Shown piece by piece: positions 25,860-33,674 of a DNA stretch of 62,279 nucleotides. The notes beneath the pieces are model-generated. The model was given only the letters and a program-made list of their open reading frames with translations, searched no databases and was not told the DNA's origin. This stretch comes from Prosthecochloris sp. (GTDB taxonomy: Bacteria > Bacteroidota > Chlorobiia > Chlorobiales > Chlorobiaceae), in the NCBI GenBank assembly GCA_015482705.2, contig JADMLA020000004.1, forward strand, positions 1-62,279, read 5' to 3'. Position 1 is the first letter of the stretch, and every line of letters begins with the position of its first letter. A program made the translations under genes and the position numbers.

Positions 25860-27178
25860 AAACCCATCGTTTATTGTTCCGGGCTGTTTTAGCTCTTGCT
25901 TGGTGCCTGGTTTTTACTCTTTCCAATTCGCATGCCGAACCCGTAAAAGAATATATAAAGATCTCAAAAGCCGGTGCCGACAGGATTCCGTTGGTGCTCA
26001 AGTCGATCGATACAAAAAAAGATAAAAACAAACAGTATTCCACTGGAATCGATGCGGTTATTAAACGTGGGCTTGATTTTACCGGTCTTTTTGCACGTAT
26101 ACAATCTCCTCTCAATATCATAACCGGGGGAGATCTGTACCAGGTAGGTCAAAGGCAGATTAACTTTGCGGCACTGAGTTCCGTTGGAGCCGAAGTGTAT
26201 GCTGGGGGGGTACTTGAAAGAAGTGGTGATGTTCTGAAGATGGATATGGAGGTCTACGATGCTTTGACGGGCAAGCTTCTTATGAGGAAACTTTACGAGG
26301 GCGATAAAGATGAGCTGAGACCGATTGCGCATAAATTTTGTGCAGACCTCGTGAAGCTGTTTACCGGTAAGCCGTCCATTTTTGGGAGCAAGATCGCTTT
26401 TGTTTCACAAAGCGGGCGGAAAAAAGAGGTTTATCTTGCTGACTTTGATGGTTACGGTGCAATCCCTGTCACCAGTAGCGGTGGTCTTGCTGTGACCCCT
26501 GCTTTGTCTCCTGACGGGCGTATGCTCGCTTATCTTACGTATACGCGCGGACGGCCTGATCTTCATATCAAAGATCTTACCACTCAAAAAATTGTTTCCG
26601 TCACCAAGAAAGGGATAAAAATCGATCCATCATGGCGGCACGGCTCTACTGAGCTTGCAACCACGTTTTCATTCGACGGAAACCAGGAGCTTTACCTGGT
26701 GCGGAACAATGGGACTATTGTCCGCCGTTTGACGAAGCACGGTTTGATCGATGTATCTCCCTCTTTTTCCCCTGATGGAAGCCGAATGGCCTTTGTTTCT
26801 TCTCGGCACGGCAATCCTCAAATCTTTATCAAGAACCTTAATTCAGGGGCACTAAGACGTCTTACATACGAGGGAAAATACAATACTCAGCCTGCGTGGT
26901 CGCCTGTTGGTGATAAAATTGCATTTACAACTATGCAAAAAAACGGGGAAATCAATATATTTATTATAAATGTAGACGGAACAGGGTTGAGACAGCTGAC
27001 GTACGGGGCCAGACATAACGAAGCTCCGAGTTGGTCACCTGATGGAACCATGATCGTTTTCAGTTCGGACAGGAGTGGAAAGAACAAGCTCTATGTCATG
27101 AATGCGGATGGTCAAAACCAGAGAAGTCTCAAGCTTTCAGGTGAACAAATGCAACCCAGTTGGTCTTCATTTCGCTGA
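25856..27178 (+). CDS. tolB: Tol-Pal periplasmic beta-propeller protein TolB
   Basis: TolB is a periplasmic protein that binds Pal and TolA during outer-membrane constriction. I chose ATG 25856 (440 aa), which gives a clear signal peptide (MKTHRLLFRAVLALAWCLVF, cleavage after SHA). An N-terminal TolB domain runs to about residue 165. A six-blade propeller follows, with repeats such as SPSFSPDGSRMAFVSSRHG, QPAWSPVGDKIAFTT and APSWSPDGTMIVFSSDRSG. The reading frame upstream of the ATG lacks a signal peptide. Confidence 0.94.
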   Translation: MKTHRLLFRAVLALAWCLVFTLSNSHAEPVKEYIKISKAGADRIPLVLKSIDTKKDKNKQYSTGIDAVIKRGLDFTGLFARIQSPLNIITGGDLYQVGQRQINFAALSSVGAEVYAGGVLERSGDVLKMDMEVYDALTGKLLMRKLYEGDKDELRPIAHKFCADLVKLFTGKPSIFGSKIAFVSQSGRKKEVYLADFDGYGAIPVTSSGGLAVTPALSPDGRMLAYLTYTRGRPDLHIKDLTTQKIVSVTKKGIKIDPSWRHGSTELATTFSFDGNQELYLVRNNGTIVRRLTKHGLIDVSPSFSPDGSRMAFVSSRHGNPQIFIKNLNSGALRRLTYEGKYNTQPAWSPVGDKIAFTTMQKNGEINIFIINVDGTGLRQLTYGARHNEAPSWSPDGTMIVFSSDRSGKNKLYVMNADGQNQRSLKLSGEQMQPSWSSFR

Positions 27179-27212
27179 AAGCAGTTTCTACTAACCTAAA
27201 AAAAGGGATAAC

Positions 27213-27371
27213 ATGAAACCTATCAAAATCTTGTTGAAGGCTCTTCTTGTGCCGTCCATGCTGTTTGTTATCGGCTGTGGATGTTGTGAAGAAGTGGTGG
27301 CTCCACCACCCCCAGAGCCAGAGCCAGTTGTAATACCGGTACCTCCGCCGCCTCAGCCGGCAAGGGGATAA
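27213..27371 (+). CDS. Tiny proline-rich lipoprotein, Pal-like N-terminus without OmpA domain
   Basis: This 52-residue frame starts at ATG 27213, 8 bases after aaaaaggg. Its signal peptide (MKPIKILLKALLVPSMLFVI) ends in a lipobox VIGC, then GCCEEVV and a proline-rich tail (PPPPEPEPVVIPVPPPP) ending at TAA. It closely resembles the N-terminus of the pal copy at 27560 (also MKPxK..., lipobox, Pro-rich linker) but stops before any peptidoglycan-binding domain. It may be a remnant of a duplicated pal or a real small outer-membrane lipoprotein. The intact frame, lipobox and ribosome binding site favour a real gene. Confidence 0.7.
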   Translation: MKPIKILLKALLVPSMLFVIGCGCCEEVVAPPPPEPEPVVIPVPPPPQPARG

Positions 27372-27392
27372 CCGATTGCACGTTCCGTTGTT

Positions 27393-27425
27393 ACCGCGGC
27401 ATGTTCTGTTTCTGCATGCTGCGGT
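27393..27425 (+). other. Strong 11-bp hairpin between the small lipoprotein and pal
   Basis: Accgcggcatg (27393-27403) pairs fully with catgctgcggt (27415-27425), with one G-U and an 11-base loop. No T-run follows, so it is more likely an RNA-stabilising or processing hairpin than a terminator. It could set different mRNA levels for the genes before and after it. Confidence 0.55.
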
Positions 27426-27559
27426 ATGGCGGGTTCAGTCTTTGTTGTTGAAGAGAGGTGATCTCATGGCAGTATCACCGTCATGATAAGCAATTACCAC
27501 AGAGCGGCGTTTTATTTTTGTTGTGCTTGACGTGTAAGCAAGAACCAAAAGGGTGCAAT

Positions 27560-28015
27560 ATGAAGCCTTCCAAATGCTTGTTCAACGTTTTTCTCATTTC
27601 ATCGATACTGTTTTTTGTTGGTTGTGGATCGTCGTGTCGAAACGCGGTCGTCAAAGCTCCGCCACTCCCATTACCTGTGTCTATGGTTGAACTTGGTGAT
27701 GTTTTCTTTGCTTTTGACAGTACTGTACTTGAAATGACATCTCAGAGCCAGCTCGACGAAAATGTCGAGTGGATGATGGCAAATTCCAATGCAACCATTA
27801 TCATTGAAGGCCATTGTGATGAGAGGGGGACTTACGAATACAACATTGCTCTTGGAGAAAAGAGAGCTGAAAATGTGAAAAATTACATGGTCGATGCTGG
27901 TGTGGATCCTTTACGCATGCAGGTTGTAAGCTACGGTGAAGAGCGCCCCTTTGATCCAGGTCATGACGAAGCTTCATGGGAGAAGAACAGAAGAGTGCAT
28001 TTTGTCGTTCAATAA
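27560..28015 (+). CDS. pal: Peptidoglycan-associated lipoprotein, first copy
   Basis: This is a 151-residue outer-membrane lipoprotein with an OmpA-like domain. ATG 27560 gives a signal peptide ending FVGC (lipobox, Cys at about residue 21), a short Pro-rich linker, then the OmpA core: VFFAFDSTVLEMTSQSQL, IIIEGHCDERGTYEYNIALG and KRAENVKNYMVDAGVD. EGHCDERGTYEYN includes the Asp/Arg residues that bind diaminopimelate. The longer upstream frame lacks a signal peptide. It forms a tandem pair with the pal at 28098. Confidence 0.93.
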   Translation: MKPSKCLFNVFLISSILFFVGCGSSCRNAVVKAPPLPLPVSMVELGDVFFAFDSTVLEMTSQSQLDENVEWMMANSNATIIIEGHCDERGTYEYNIALGEKRAENVKNYMVDAGVDPLRMQVVSYGEERPFDPGHDEASWEKNRRVHFVVQ

Positions 28016-28097
28016 CTGCCTTGCTTCATTATGAATGAGGGGCAAGCAGATGACTGTTTGCCTTTTTTTATCATTATTATCAGGAGAAGATCAAACT

Positions 28098-28580
28098 ATG
28101 AAAAAGCTATTACTGTTATGTTGGATTGTCGCTGCAGTTTCTGTGACAGGGTGTGGTTCGAAATCGAGTGAATCTGCTCTCAGTTCAGATGTGGATACAA
28201 CACAGTATAATCAAATTGACGCTGATGCAGCACTACTCGAAGAGGCGAGAAGAATGGTGAAAGATGTGTTTTTTGAATTTGATAGCGCTGAACTTGATCA
28301 GATGGCGATGAGTCAGTTGAAAAACAATGCTGCGTGGTTGGTGGATAATCAAAGCATATCAGTGATGATAGAAGGCCACTGTGATGAGCGTGGAACGTAC
28401 GAGTATAACATGGCTCTCGGTGAAAGGCGTGCAGAAGTGACAAAAGGTTTTCTGGAAAGGGCCGGTGTCAATGGAGCAAGACTTGAAACCGTAAGTTACG
28501 GTGAGGAAAAACCATTTGATCCGGGTCATAATGAGGCTGCTTGGGCAAAGAACCGGCGTGCGCATTTTATGGTTAAATAG
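28098..28580 (+). CDS. pal: Peptidoglycan-associated lipoprotein, second copy
   Basis: This is a 160-residue second Pal. ATG 28098 follows aggagaag by 8 bases and gives the signal peptide MKKLLLLCWIVAAVSVTGC with lipobox VTGC. The OmpA domain reads VFFEFDSAELDQMAMSQL, MIEGHCDERGTYEYNMALG and RRAEVTKGFLERAGVN. It shares the core with the upstream copy but has a different, non-proline linker. Together with the 52-residue lipoprotein this makes three tandem genes of related origin between tolB and cpoB. Which copy works with TolB cannot be told from sequence. Confidence 0.94.
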   Translation: MKKLLLLCWIVAAVSVTGCGSKSSESALSSDVDTTQYNQIDADAALLEEARRMVKDVFFEFDSAELDQMAMSQLKNNAAWLVDNQSISVMIEGHCDERGTYEYNMALGERRAEVTKGFLERAGVNGARLETVSYGEEKPFDPGHNEAAWAKNRRAHFMVK

Positions 28581-28650
28581 TATTTTTTTCATAGTAAGCA
28601 CAAATGCCTATAGAAAAAAGCGGGTATTTATGCTTATGAACAAGCTGTGA

Positions 28651-29418
28651 ATGACGATGAAACATACCAGTAGAATAGTTGCCCTGGGCATTGTTGGTGT
28701 TATGGCTGCGGGGTGTGCTTCCAAGACTGACCTTTATATGTTGCAGGATGATGTCAAGGAACTGAAAACGCAATCTCAACAGTCTGGCGGTCAGAATGCA
28801 CAGGTGTATTCCGAGGTTGAGCAACTTCGTGAACAGGTTGCCAGGTTGCAAGGTACCATTGAAGAACTGCGTTTCAAATTAGGGGAACCCGAACAGCCCG
28901 GGGTAACCAGTGGTGATCTTTCTCTTCTTTCTTCGGATACTACAGCTTCTTCACAGTCTCTCGAAAAAGTCACGCTTCCTGCTGATCCGGAAGGGACCTC
29001 CTCTGTTGCCGATCCCGGTGTTTCCGACACCGAAGCTTCTTCAGCTTCTGCTGTGGATGATCAAGGATTATACGATACGGGAGTACGATATTTTGAGAGC
29101 TATAATTATTCTTCGGCGAGAAAAGAACTTGGATTGCTTTTGGATAATTATCCTTCATCACCGCTTGCTGATGATGCCCAGTACTATATTGCCGAGACTT
29201 ATTATAATGAGAAGTGGTTTGAAAAAGCTATTCTCGAGTATCAGCTTGTTATCGAAAAGTATCCGGAAGGAGATAAGCGCCCTTCGGCTTACTTCAAGCA
29301 GGGGCTTGCGTTTGAAAATATTGGTGATTCCACCAATGCGAAGGTAAGATACAAGGAGTTGGTGCAGCTGTATCCAAACTCGAATGAAGCAAAAATTGTA
29401 GACCGTAAGTTACAGTAG
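28651..29418 (+). CDS. cpoB: Tol-Pal system coordinator CpoB (YbgF)
   Basis: The 255-residue protein has a signal peptide with lipobox AAGC (VMAAGCASKTD), so it is a lipoprotein here, unlike soluble E. coli CpoB. A coiled-coil segment follows (YSEVEQLREQVARLQGTIEE), then a Ser/Thr-rich linker, then C-terminal TPR repeats (YDTGVRYFESYNYSSARKE, YYIAETYYNEKWFEKAILEY, RPSAYFKQGLAFENIGDST). In E. coli CpoB links peptidoglycan synthesis with Tol-driven outer-membrane constriction. Start ATG 28651 or 28657. A strong terminator follows at 29436-29470, ending the Tol-Pal cluster. Confidence 0.9.
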   Translation: MTMKHTSRIVALGIVGVMAAGCASKTDLYMLQDDVKELKTQSQQSGGQNAQVYSEVEQLREQVARLQGTIEELRFKLGEPEQPGVTSGDLSLLSSDTTASSQSLEKVTLPADPEGTSSVADPGVSDTEASSASAVDDQGLYDTGVRYFESYNYSSARKELGLLLDNYPSSPLADDAQYYIAETYYNEKWFEKAILEYQLVIEKYPEGDKRPSAYFKQGLAFENIGDSTNAKVRYKELVQLYPNSNEAKIVDRKLQ

Positions 29419-29435
29419 AGTAAAAAAAGAAAGAA

Positions 29436-29470
29436 AAAAAACCCCGGGTGTCTTACCCGGGTTTTTTTTC
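29436..29470. terminator. Rho-independent terminator after cpoB
   Basis: The 7-bp stem cccgggt / acccggg (29443-29449 with 29455-29461, loop gtctt) is flanked by A on the left and eight T (29462-29469) on the right. Because of the flanking A- and T-runs it can act in both directions, ending cpoB (+) and the hypothetical gene on the minus strand. Confidence 0.9.
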
Positions 29471-29486
29471 TACCATTCTACCGTTC

Positions 29487-29870
29487 TTATTTGAAAAACT
29501 GGTCGAGTGTATACGTTTCCTTATCTATTTCTACACAAAGCTGGTCACGGAGGTTGTCGTAAAAAACCGGTATATCCCGCATTGTCCATTTAATGCCGCG
29601 CTTGTCGAAATCAATGACATATCGGTTTTCATTGTCCAGCACTTTTTGAGGTAGGTCGATTGCTATGTCCGGCTGTGTTGTGAGAACAAACAACTGAATT
29701 TTACCCTCTTTCAACTGTTCGATAATTTCTTTTGTGGGAGATAGTTTTCTTCTCCCCGAAGCTGGAGATATTACCAGTTCAAGCTTGCCGTTGGGATCTC
29801 TTTTCGTAGAGGTTATGAAATATTTGGCAACTTTATGTAGGGCATTGCCGGACCAGACAGCTGATTGCAT
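29487..29870 (-). CDS. Conserved hypothetical protein
   Basis: I do not recognise this protein. From ATG 29870 it has 127 residues (MQSAVWSGNALHKVAKYF...). It is soluble, of mixed alpha/beta character, with a basic middle (SPASGRRKLSPTKEIIEQLK) and an acidic, aromatic C-terminus. The reading frame extends upstream to 29969, but that part looks non-coding and overlaps the dnaK terminator. No strong ribosome binding site precedes either start. It lies between two terminators, so it is probably a single-gene transcript. Confidence 0.6.
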   Translation of the reverse strand: MQSAVWSGNALHKVAKYFITSTKRDPNGKLELVISPASGRRKLSPTKEIIEQLKEGKIQLFVLTTQPDIAIDLPQKVLDNENRYVIDFDKRGIKWTMRDIPVFYDNLRDQLCVEIDKETYTLDQFFK

Positions 29871-29954
29871 CGTAAAAGTGTTTAAATTGTCGAAAATTAA
29901 AACACACCAGCGTGGAAAATATATATCGCTTAAGTTAGTAAAACAGTGGCAAAT

Positions 29955-29984
29955 AAAAAAGGGATTCACATGGAATCCCTTTTT
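29955..29984 (-). terminator. Terminator of the hsp20-dnaK operon
   Basis: The 7-bp stem gggattc / gaatccc (29961-29967 with 29973-29979) is flanked by A-runs on the left and T-runs on the right of the plus strand. Read on the minus strand it follows the dnaK stop by about 25 bases and is trailed by six T. Confidence 0.85.
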
Positions 29985-30008
29985 CTGTAAAGTATGGAAG
30001 AGCCTGTC

Positions 30009-31940
30009 TTATTTGTCCTTATCGTTGCCATCGATTACCTCATATTCTGCATCGACTTCGCCATCGCCGTTATCTTTTTTTGTTTTGTCATTTCCTTCGG
30101 CTTCTGTGGTATCTGGCCCGGGTGAGGGAGGTGTTTCACCAGGTTGAGACTGATACATCGTAGAGGCAACGTCGCTCCAGACTTTATTCAGTTCGTCCAT
30201 TGCCGGTTTCATCGAATCGACACTGCCGGACTTATGAGCTTCCTTCAGCTTTTCAAGTGCAGATTCCAGTTCTGCTTTTTTGTCTGAAGGAACTTTGTCG
30301 TCCAGTTCCTGCAGTTGTTTTTCGGTACTGAAGATGAGGGAGTCCGCACTATTTTTCAAGTCGATTTCCTCTTTACGCTTTTCATCTTCCGCAGCGTGTT
30401 GTTTGGCATCATCTTTCATTTTTTCGATTTCGGACTCACTGAGTTTGCCGCTGGCTTCGATACGAATGCTCTGTTCTTTGCCTGTGGCTTTGTCCTTGGC
30501 TGAAACGTTAAGGATGCCGTTAGAATCGATGTCAAACGCTACTTCAATCTGAGGGACCCCGCGTGGTGCAGGAGGAATGTCTCCGAGATGGAAGCGCCCA
30601 AGGGTTTTATTATCCGTTGCCATTGGTCGTTCTCCCTGAAGAACATGTACCTCGACTGAAGTTTGGCTGTCCGCCGCTGTTGAGAAAATTTCCTGCTTTT
30701 TCGTTGGAATTGTCGTATTGGCATCGATCAGCTTGGTCATAACTCCTCCAAGAGTTTCGATCCCGAGAGAAAGAGGTGTTACATCCAGAAGCAGTACATC
30801 GCTTACATCTCCGCTTAGAACGCCGCCCTGAATTGCAGCACCGACAGCTACAACTTCATCAGGATTGACACTTTTGTTTGGTTCCTTATTGAAAAGATCT
30901 TTAACTATCTCTTGAACTTTCGGGATTCTTGTGGAACCACCGACAAGGACAATTTCGTCGATCTCGCTGGTATTTACCTTCGAGTTTTTGATTGCCCTTT
31001 TACAGGGTTCGATCAAGCTATCGAACAGATCGGAGCACATTGCCTCGAACTTTGCACGTGTCAGATTGACTACAAGGTGTTTGGGGCCTTCCTGGGTTGC
31101 CGTGATGAAAGGAAGATTGATTTCCGTATCGGTGCGTGATGAAAGCTCCACCTTCGCTTTTTCTGAAGCTTCTTTCAACCGCTGTAGCGCCATCATATCT
31201 TTTCTGAGGTCGATACCTTCCTGCTTTTTGAATTCTTCTGCAAGATAATCGATGATTTTCTGATCAAAATCGTCTCCTCCAAGATGAGTGTCACCGTCGG
31301 TTGCCTTTACTTCGAAGACACCGTCTCCAAGCTCGAGAATTGAAATGTCAAATGTTCCTCCCCCCAAGTCAAATACCGCGACTTTTTCATTTTCTTTGGT
31401 TTTGTCGAGTCCGTATGAAAGGGATGCCGCTGTAGGTTCATTGATAATTCGTTTGACATCGAGTCCGGCAATTTTGCCTGCGTCTTTCGTCGCCTGCCGC
31501 TGTGCATCATTGAAATATGCAGGTACGGTAATGACTGCTTCTGTCACTTTTTCGCCTAAAAAATCTTCAGCGGTCTGTTTCATTTTCTGCAAGATCATTG
31601 CTGAGATTTCCTGAGGAGAATAGGTTTTGTCGCCGATTTCGACTCTCGCTTCTCCGTTTGTATTGACTACCTTGTAAGGAGCAATTTTCTTTTCATTCGG
31701 CACCTCATCAAATTTTCTTCCCATAAAACGTTTGATGGAGAAGATTGTATTCTGCGCATTGGTAATAGCTTGCCTTTTTGCGGCATGCCCGACAAGGCGT
31801 TCTCCGTTTTTCGTAAATGCTACCATTGACGGAGTTGTCCTGTAGCCTTCGGAGTTTTCTATGACCGTTGGCTGTGTTCCCTGCATTACCGCGACACAGG
31901 AGTTTGTTGTGCCAAGGTCGATTCCGATAATTTTGCCCAT
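30009..31940 (-). CDS. dnaK: Molecular chaperone DnaK (Hsp70)
   Basis: DnaK is the ATP-dependent Hsp70 chaperone. The 643 residues comprise an ATPase domain (start IIGIDLGTTNSCVAVMQG; phosphate 2 DLGGGTFDISIL; adenosine motif VLVGGSTRIPKVQ), the linker DVLLLDVTPLSLG, a substrate domain, and a C-terminal lid ending in an acidic EVIDGNDKDK tail. Neither grpE nor dnaJ is nearby. Instead it follows hsp20 by 78 bp, so both probably share the sigma-54 promoter upstream of hsp20. No CIRCE operator was found. Confidence 0.98.
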   Translation of the reverse strand: MGKIIGIDLGTTNSCVAVMQGTQPTVIENSEGYRTTPSMVAFTKNGERLVGHAAKRQAITNAQNTIFSIKRFMGRKFDEVPNEKKIAPYKVVNTNGEARVEIGDKTYSPQEISAMILQKMKQTAEDFLGEKVTEAVITVPAYFNDAQRQATKDAGKIAGLDVKRIINEPTAASLSYGLDKTKENEKVAVFDLGGGTFDISILELGDGVFEVKATDGDTHLGGDDFDQKIIDYLAEEFKKQEGIDLRKDMMALQRLKEASEKAKVELSSRTDTEINLPFITATQEGPKHLVVNLTRAKFEAMCSDLFDSLIEPCKRAIKNSKVNTSEIDEIVLVGGSTRIPKVQEIVKDLFNKEPNKSVNPDEVVAVGAAIQGGVLSGDVSDVLLLDVTPLSLGIETLGGVMTKLIDANTTIPTKKQEIFSTAADSQTSVEVHVLQGERPMATDNKTLGRFHLGDIPPAPRGVPQIEVAFDIDSNGILNVSAKDKATGKEQSIRIEASGKLSESEIEKMKDDAKQHAAEDEKRKEEIDLKNSADSLIFSTEKQLQELDDKVPSDKKAELESALEKLKEAHKSGSVDSMKPAMDELNKVWSDVASTMYQSQPGETPPSPGPDTTEAEGNDKTKKDNGDGEVDAEYEVIDGNDKDK

Positions 31941-32018
31941 AATTGTATCCTTTTTTTTGCTGTTCCTTCAAGATGTCTCCTTACATTAGCAAGGAGGCAT
32001 GACAGTAATTCATTGAGA

Positions 32019-32417
32019 TTACTTGATCGTTATTTCTTTGTTTCTTCTGATTTGCTGTGCTTTTGGAAGAGTGACATGCAGGAGACCTTCTTCAAAAGAT
32101 GCTTCTATCGTATCCTGGTCTATCAACTCTCCGAGATTGAAGCTACGTGAAAAGCTGCCGTAGGTTCTCTCTGTTCGATGATAGTTTTTTCCCTGCTCTT
32201 CAGTTTTCTGGTTTCTTTCGCCTTTGATGGTCAGTACATCTTCTTCAACACCCAGGGTAACGTCTTCCTTTTTTACACCAGGCATTTCTGCTTCTATATG
32301 AAATGCTTTTTCATCTTCCGAGATGTCTACCTTGAAGGCTGGAGTTGCAGGTAACTGGTTTCCTTCCCAAATGTCGTCAAACAATTTAAGCGGGTCTTTG
32401 GATAGCTTCACTAACAT
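32019..32417 (-). CDS. Small heat shock protein (Hsp20/alpha-crystallin family)
   Basis: This is an ATP-independent holdase of 132 residues with the alpha-crystallin domain (FHIEAEMPGVKKEDVTLGVE, then YGSFSRSFNLGELID and ASFEEGLLHVTLPKA). A C-terminal IxI-like motif is not clear. ATG 32417 follows ataaaggag at good spacing. It is the first gene of an operon with dnaK: it would hold unfolded proteins and pass them to DnaK. A near-perfect sigma-54 promoter lies about 80 bp upstream. Confidence 0.95.
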   Translation of the reverse strand: MLVKLSKDPLKLFDDIWEGNQLPATPAFKVDISEDEKAFHIEAEMPGVKKEDVTLGVEEDVLTIKGERNQKTEEQGKNYHRTERTYGSFSRSFNLGELIDQDTIEASFEEGLLHVTLPKAQQIRRNKEITIK

Positions 32418-32496
32418 GATGTGCTCCTTTATCTATTCGTTCATTATGATTGCTTAGCTGTGTCCCTATGTGGTACACAATTCTATTACTATGTTA

Positions 32497-32512
32497 TGCA
32501 AATCATGTGCCA
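32497..32512 (-). promoter_or_regulatory. Sigma-54 (RpoN) promoter of hsp20-dnaK
   Basis: On the minus strand the sequence TGGCACATGATTTGCA matches the RpoN consensus TGGCAC-N5-TTGCA exactly, with GG-N10-GC spacing (GG at 32511-32510, GC at 32499-32498). The predicted start is near 32486, giving a 69-base leader to hsp20. No competing sigma-70 promoter or CIRCE element is evident. Confidence 0.75.
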
Positions 32513-32530
32513 AACTGTATTTTACCCGCC

Positions 32531-32686
32531 TTTGTCAGTTAAAAGCTGGATTTTTGTCAGAACATGTGAAAAAAAGACGATGTGTCTGTCATTATTGCTG
32601 ATGCAATGTGTGACAAAAATGATGTTTGGTGACAATATGTGAATATGTGCCGAGATGAAGATCACTACAGCATCACCATGGTGATG
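32531..32686 (-). promoter_or_regulatory. Upstream region with repeated TGTCA/TGACA motifs and a 16-bp palindrome
   Basis: Upstream of the sigma-54 promoter, TGTCA or its complement recurs five times (near 32533, 32555, 32587, 32611, 32630), including the inverted pair ATTTTTGTCA (32550-32559) and TGACAAAAAT (32611-32620). A perfect 16-bp palindrome CATCACCATGGTGATG lies at 32671-32686. These lie roughly 45-200 bp upstream of the predicted start, where an enhancer-binding activator would act. Which element is used is unknown. Confidence 0.45.
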
Positions 32687-32867
32687 AAACGCGGTGAGAC
32701 TCAGGGAATGGGAAATAGTTGTGTTGAGCGATTGGAGGGCTCTGCGGAGATGGGGAAGGAAAAAGACTCTCAACATTGAATGGAGGGGTACTGTGGGGGT
32801 GAGTAGGTTCGCTCCTTCAATGTGCTTGAAGAGAGATATGAATGGTTTTTAAGCTGCAACCGGAAAA

Positions 32868-33245
32868 TCAACTTTCAACTTTCTGAAGCCAGCTCAGCCT
32901 GTCCTGGAGATTTTCAACAACACTTTTGGATATCAGATAACAGGCAAAGATAATACTGTCGTCAGCAATGCTGTAATAGCATTTCAATCCTTCTTTTCTT
33001 CGGTTGACAATGCCATTGTCATGCATGAGTGCCAGATGTTTTGAAACATTGGCCTGGCTTGCATTGATCTGGTTGACAATTTCCTGCACTGTTCTTTCTC
33101 TTTCGCAAAGCGTCCGGAGTATCCTGAGGCGCATCGGTTCAGAAAGCAGTTTAAAACGATTGGCAACTGCTGTCAACATCTCTTCTGGCATTTTGAGGTT
33201 CCACTTTTTTACCTCTTCTTCGTCAATAATAATATTTTGGCCCAT
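32868..33245 (-). CDS. ArsR-family winged-helix transcriptional regulator
   Basis: The 125 residues hold an HTH_ArsR domain: LLSEPMRLRILRTLCERERT, the recognition helix ASQANVSKHLALMHDNGIV, and the wing RRKEGLKCYYSIAD. ArsR proteins are dimeric repressors released by metals or thiol changes. The classic ELCVCDL metal motif is absent; Cys lie at about 47, 89 and 102 instead. Redox or persulfide sensing is possible in this sulfide-oxidising host but is only a guess. No obvious target gene is adjacent; it lies between hsp20 and an ECF sigma/anti-sigma pair on the same strand. Confidence 0.88.
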   Translation of the reverse strand: MGQNIIIDEEEVKKWNLKMPEEMLTAVANRFKLLSEPMRLRILRTLCERERTVQEIVNQINASQANVSKHLALMHDNGIVNRRKEGLKCYYSIADDSIIFACYLISKSVVENLQDRLSWLQKVES

Positions 33246-33415
33246 CGCTTAAGAGTTAATTCAGTGTTCAAAAACACTGTATTGAAAAAGGGGAATTGAT
33301 ACTTGTGGTGGTTATATAGTTATTTATTCATACAAATCAAACACAAAAAAAAATTATTTCCGGAAAGAAATGATTGCCCTCGCAGTTACAAAGAGTCTGA
33401 GTTTTCCCCGGTTGA

Positions 33416-33643
33416 TCAGAGTGGTGTGTCGCTAAGTTTCAGAATGGAGTTGACCAGGGATTGAGGTGCCTTGAATCTAATTATTTTTTCCCTGATAATG
33501 TTTTTTGTTTTTTGAGCTTCTTTGAATTCACGGAAGCAGGTGGGACACGTCTGAATGTGTTTTTCAAAACCCTCCTGTTCTTTAAGCGTCAGCTCTCCAT
33601 CAACAGCCGCGCTCATAAGATTCTGGGCTTGTGTGCAATTCAT
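33416..33643 (-). CDS. Zinc-binding anti-sigma factor (ZAS family)
   Basis: This 75-residue protein starts at ATG 33643 (MNCTQAQNLMSAAVDGEL). It carries the ZAS signature HIQTCPTC (H-x3-C-x2-C) at about residues 28-35, with an additional N-terminal Cys at 3. This is the RsrA-like layout in which oxidation releases zinc and frees the sigma factor. It has no membrane segment, so it is cytoplasmic. It lies 31 bp downstream of the ECF sigma gene, the usual order. The longer upstream frame is not credible because it would overlap the sigma gene. Confidence 0.85.
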   Translation of the reverse strand: MNCTQAQNLMSAAVDGELTLKEQEGFEKHIQTCPTCFREFKEAQKTKNIIREKIIRFKAPQSLVNSILKLSDTPL

Positions 33644-33674
33644 TGTACTGATTAATTCATGTGTTATGTGAGTA

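Noticed and set aside
27466..27490. Six-codon frame behind gagaggtgat between the small lipoprotein and pal
   Set aside because: Too short to support beyond a chance ribosome binding site; no coupling to the pal start, which is 70 bases away.
31941..32018. CIRCE/HrcA operator for dnaK
   Set aside because: No TTAGCACTC-N9-GAGTGCTAA-like inverted repeat here or upstream of hsp20; only a short cctcctt/aaggagg hairpin.
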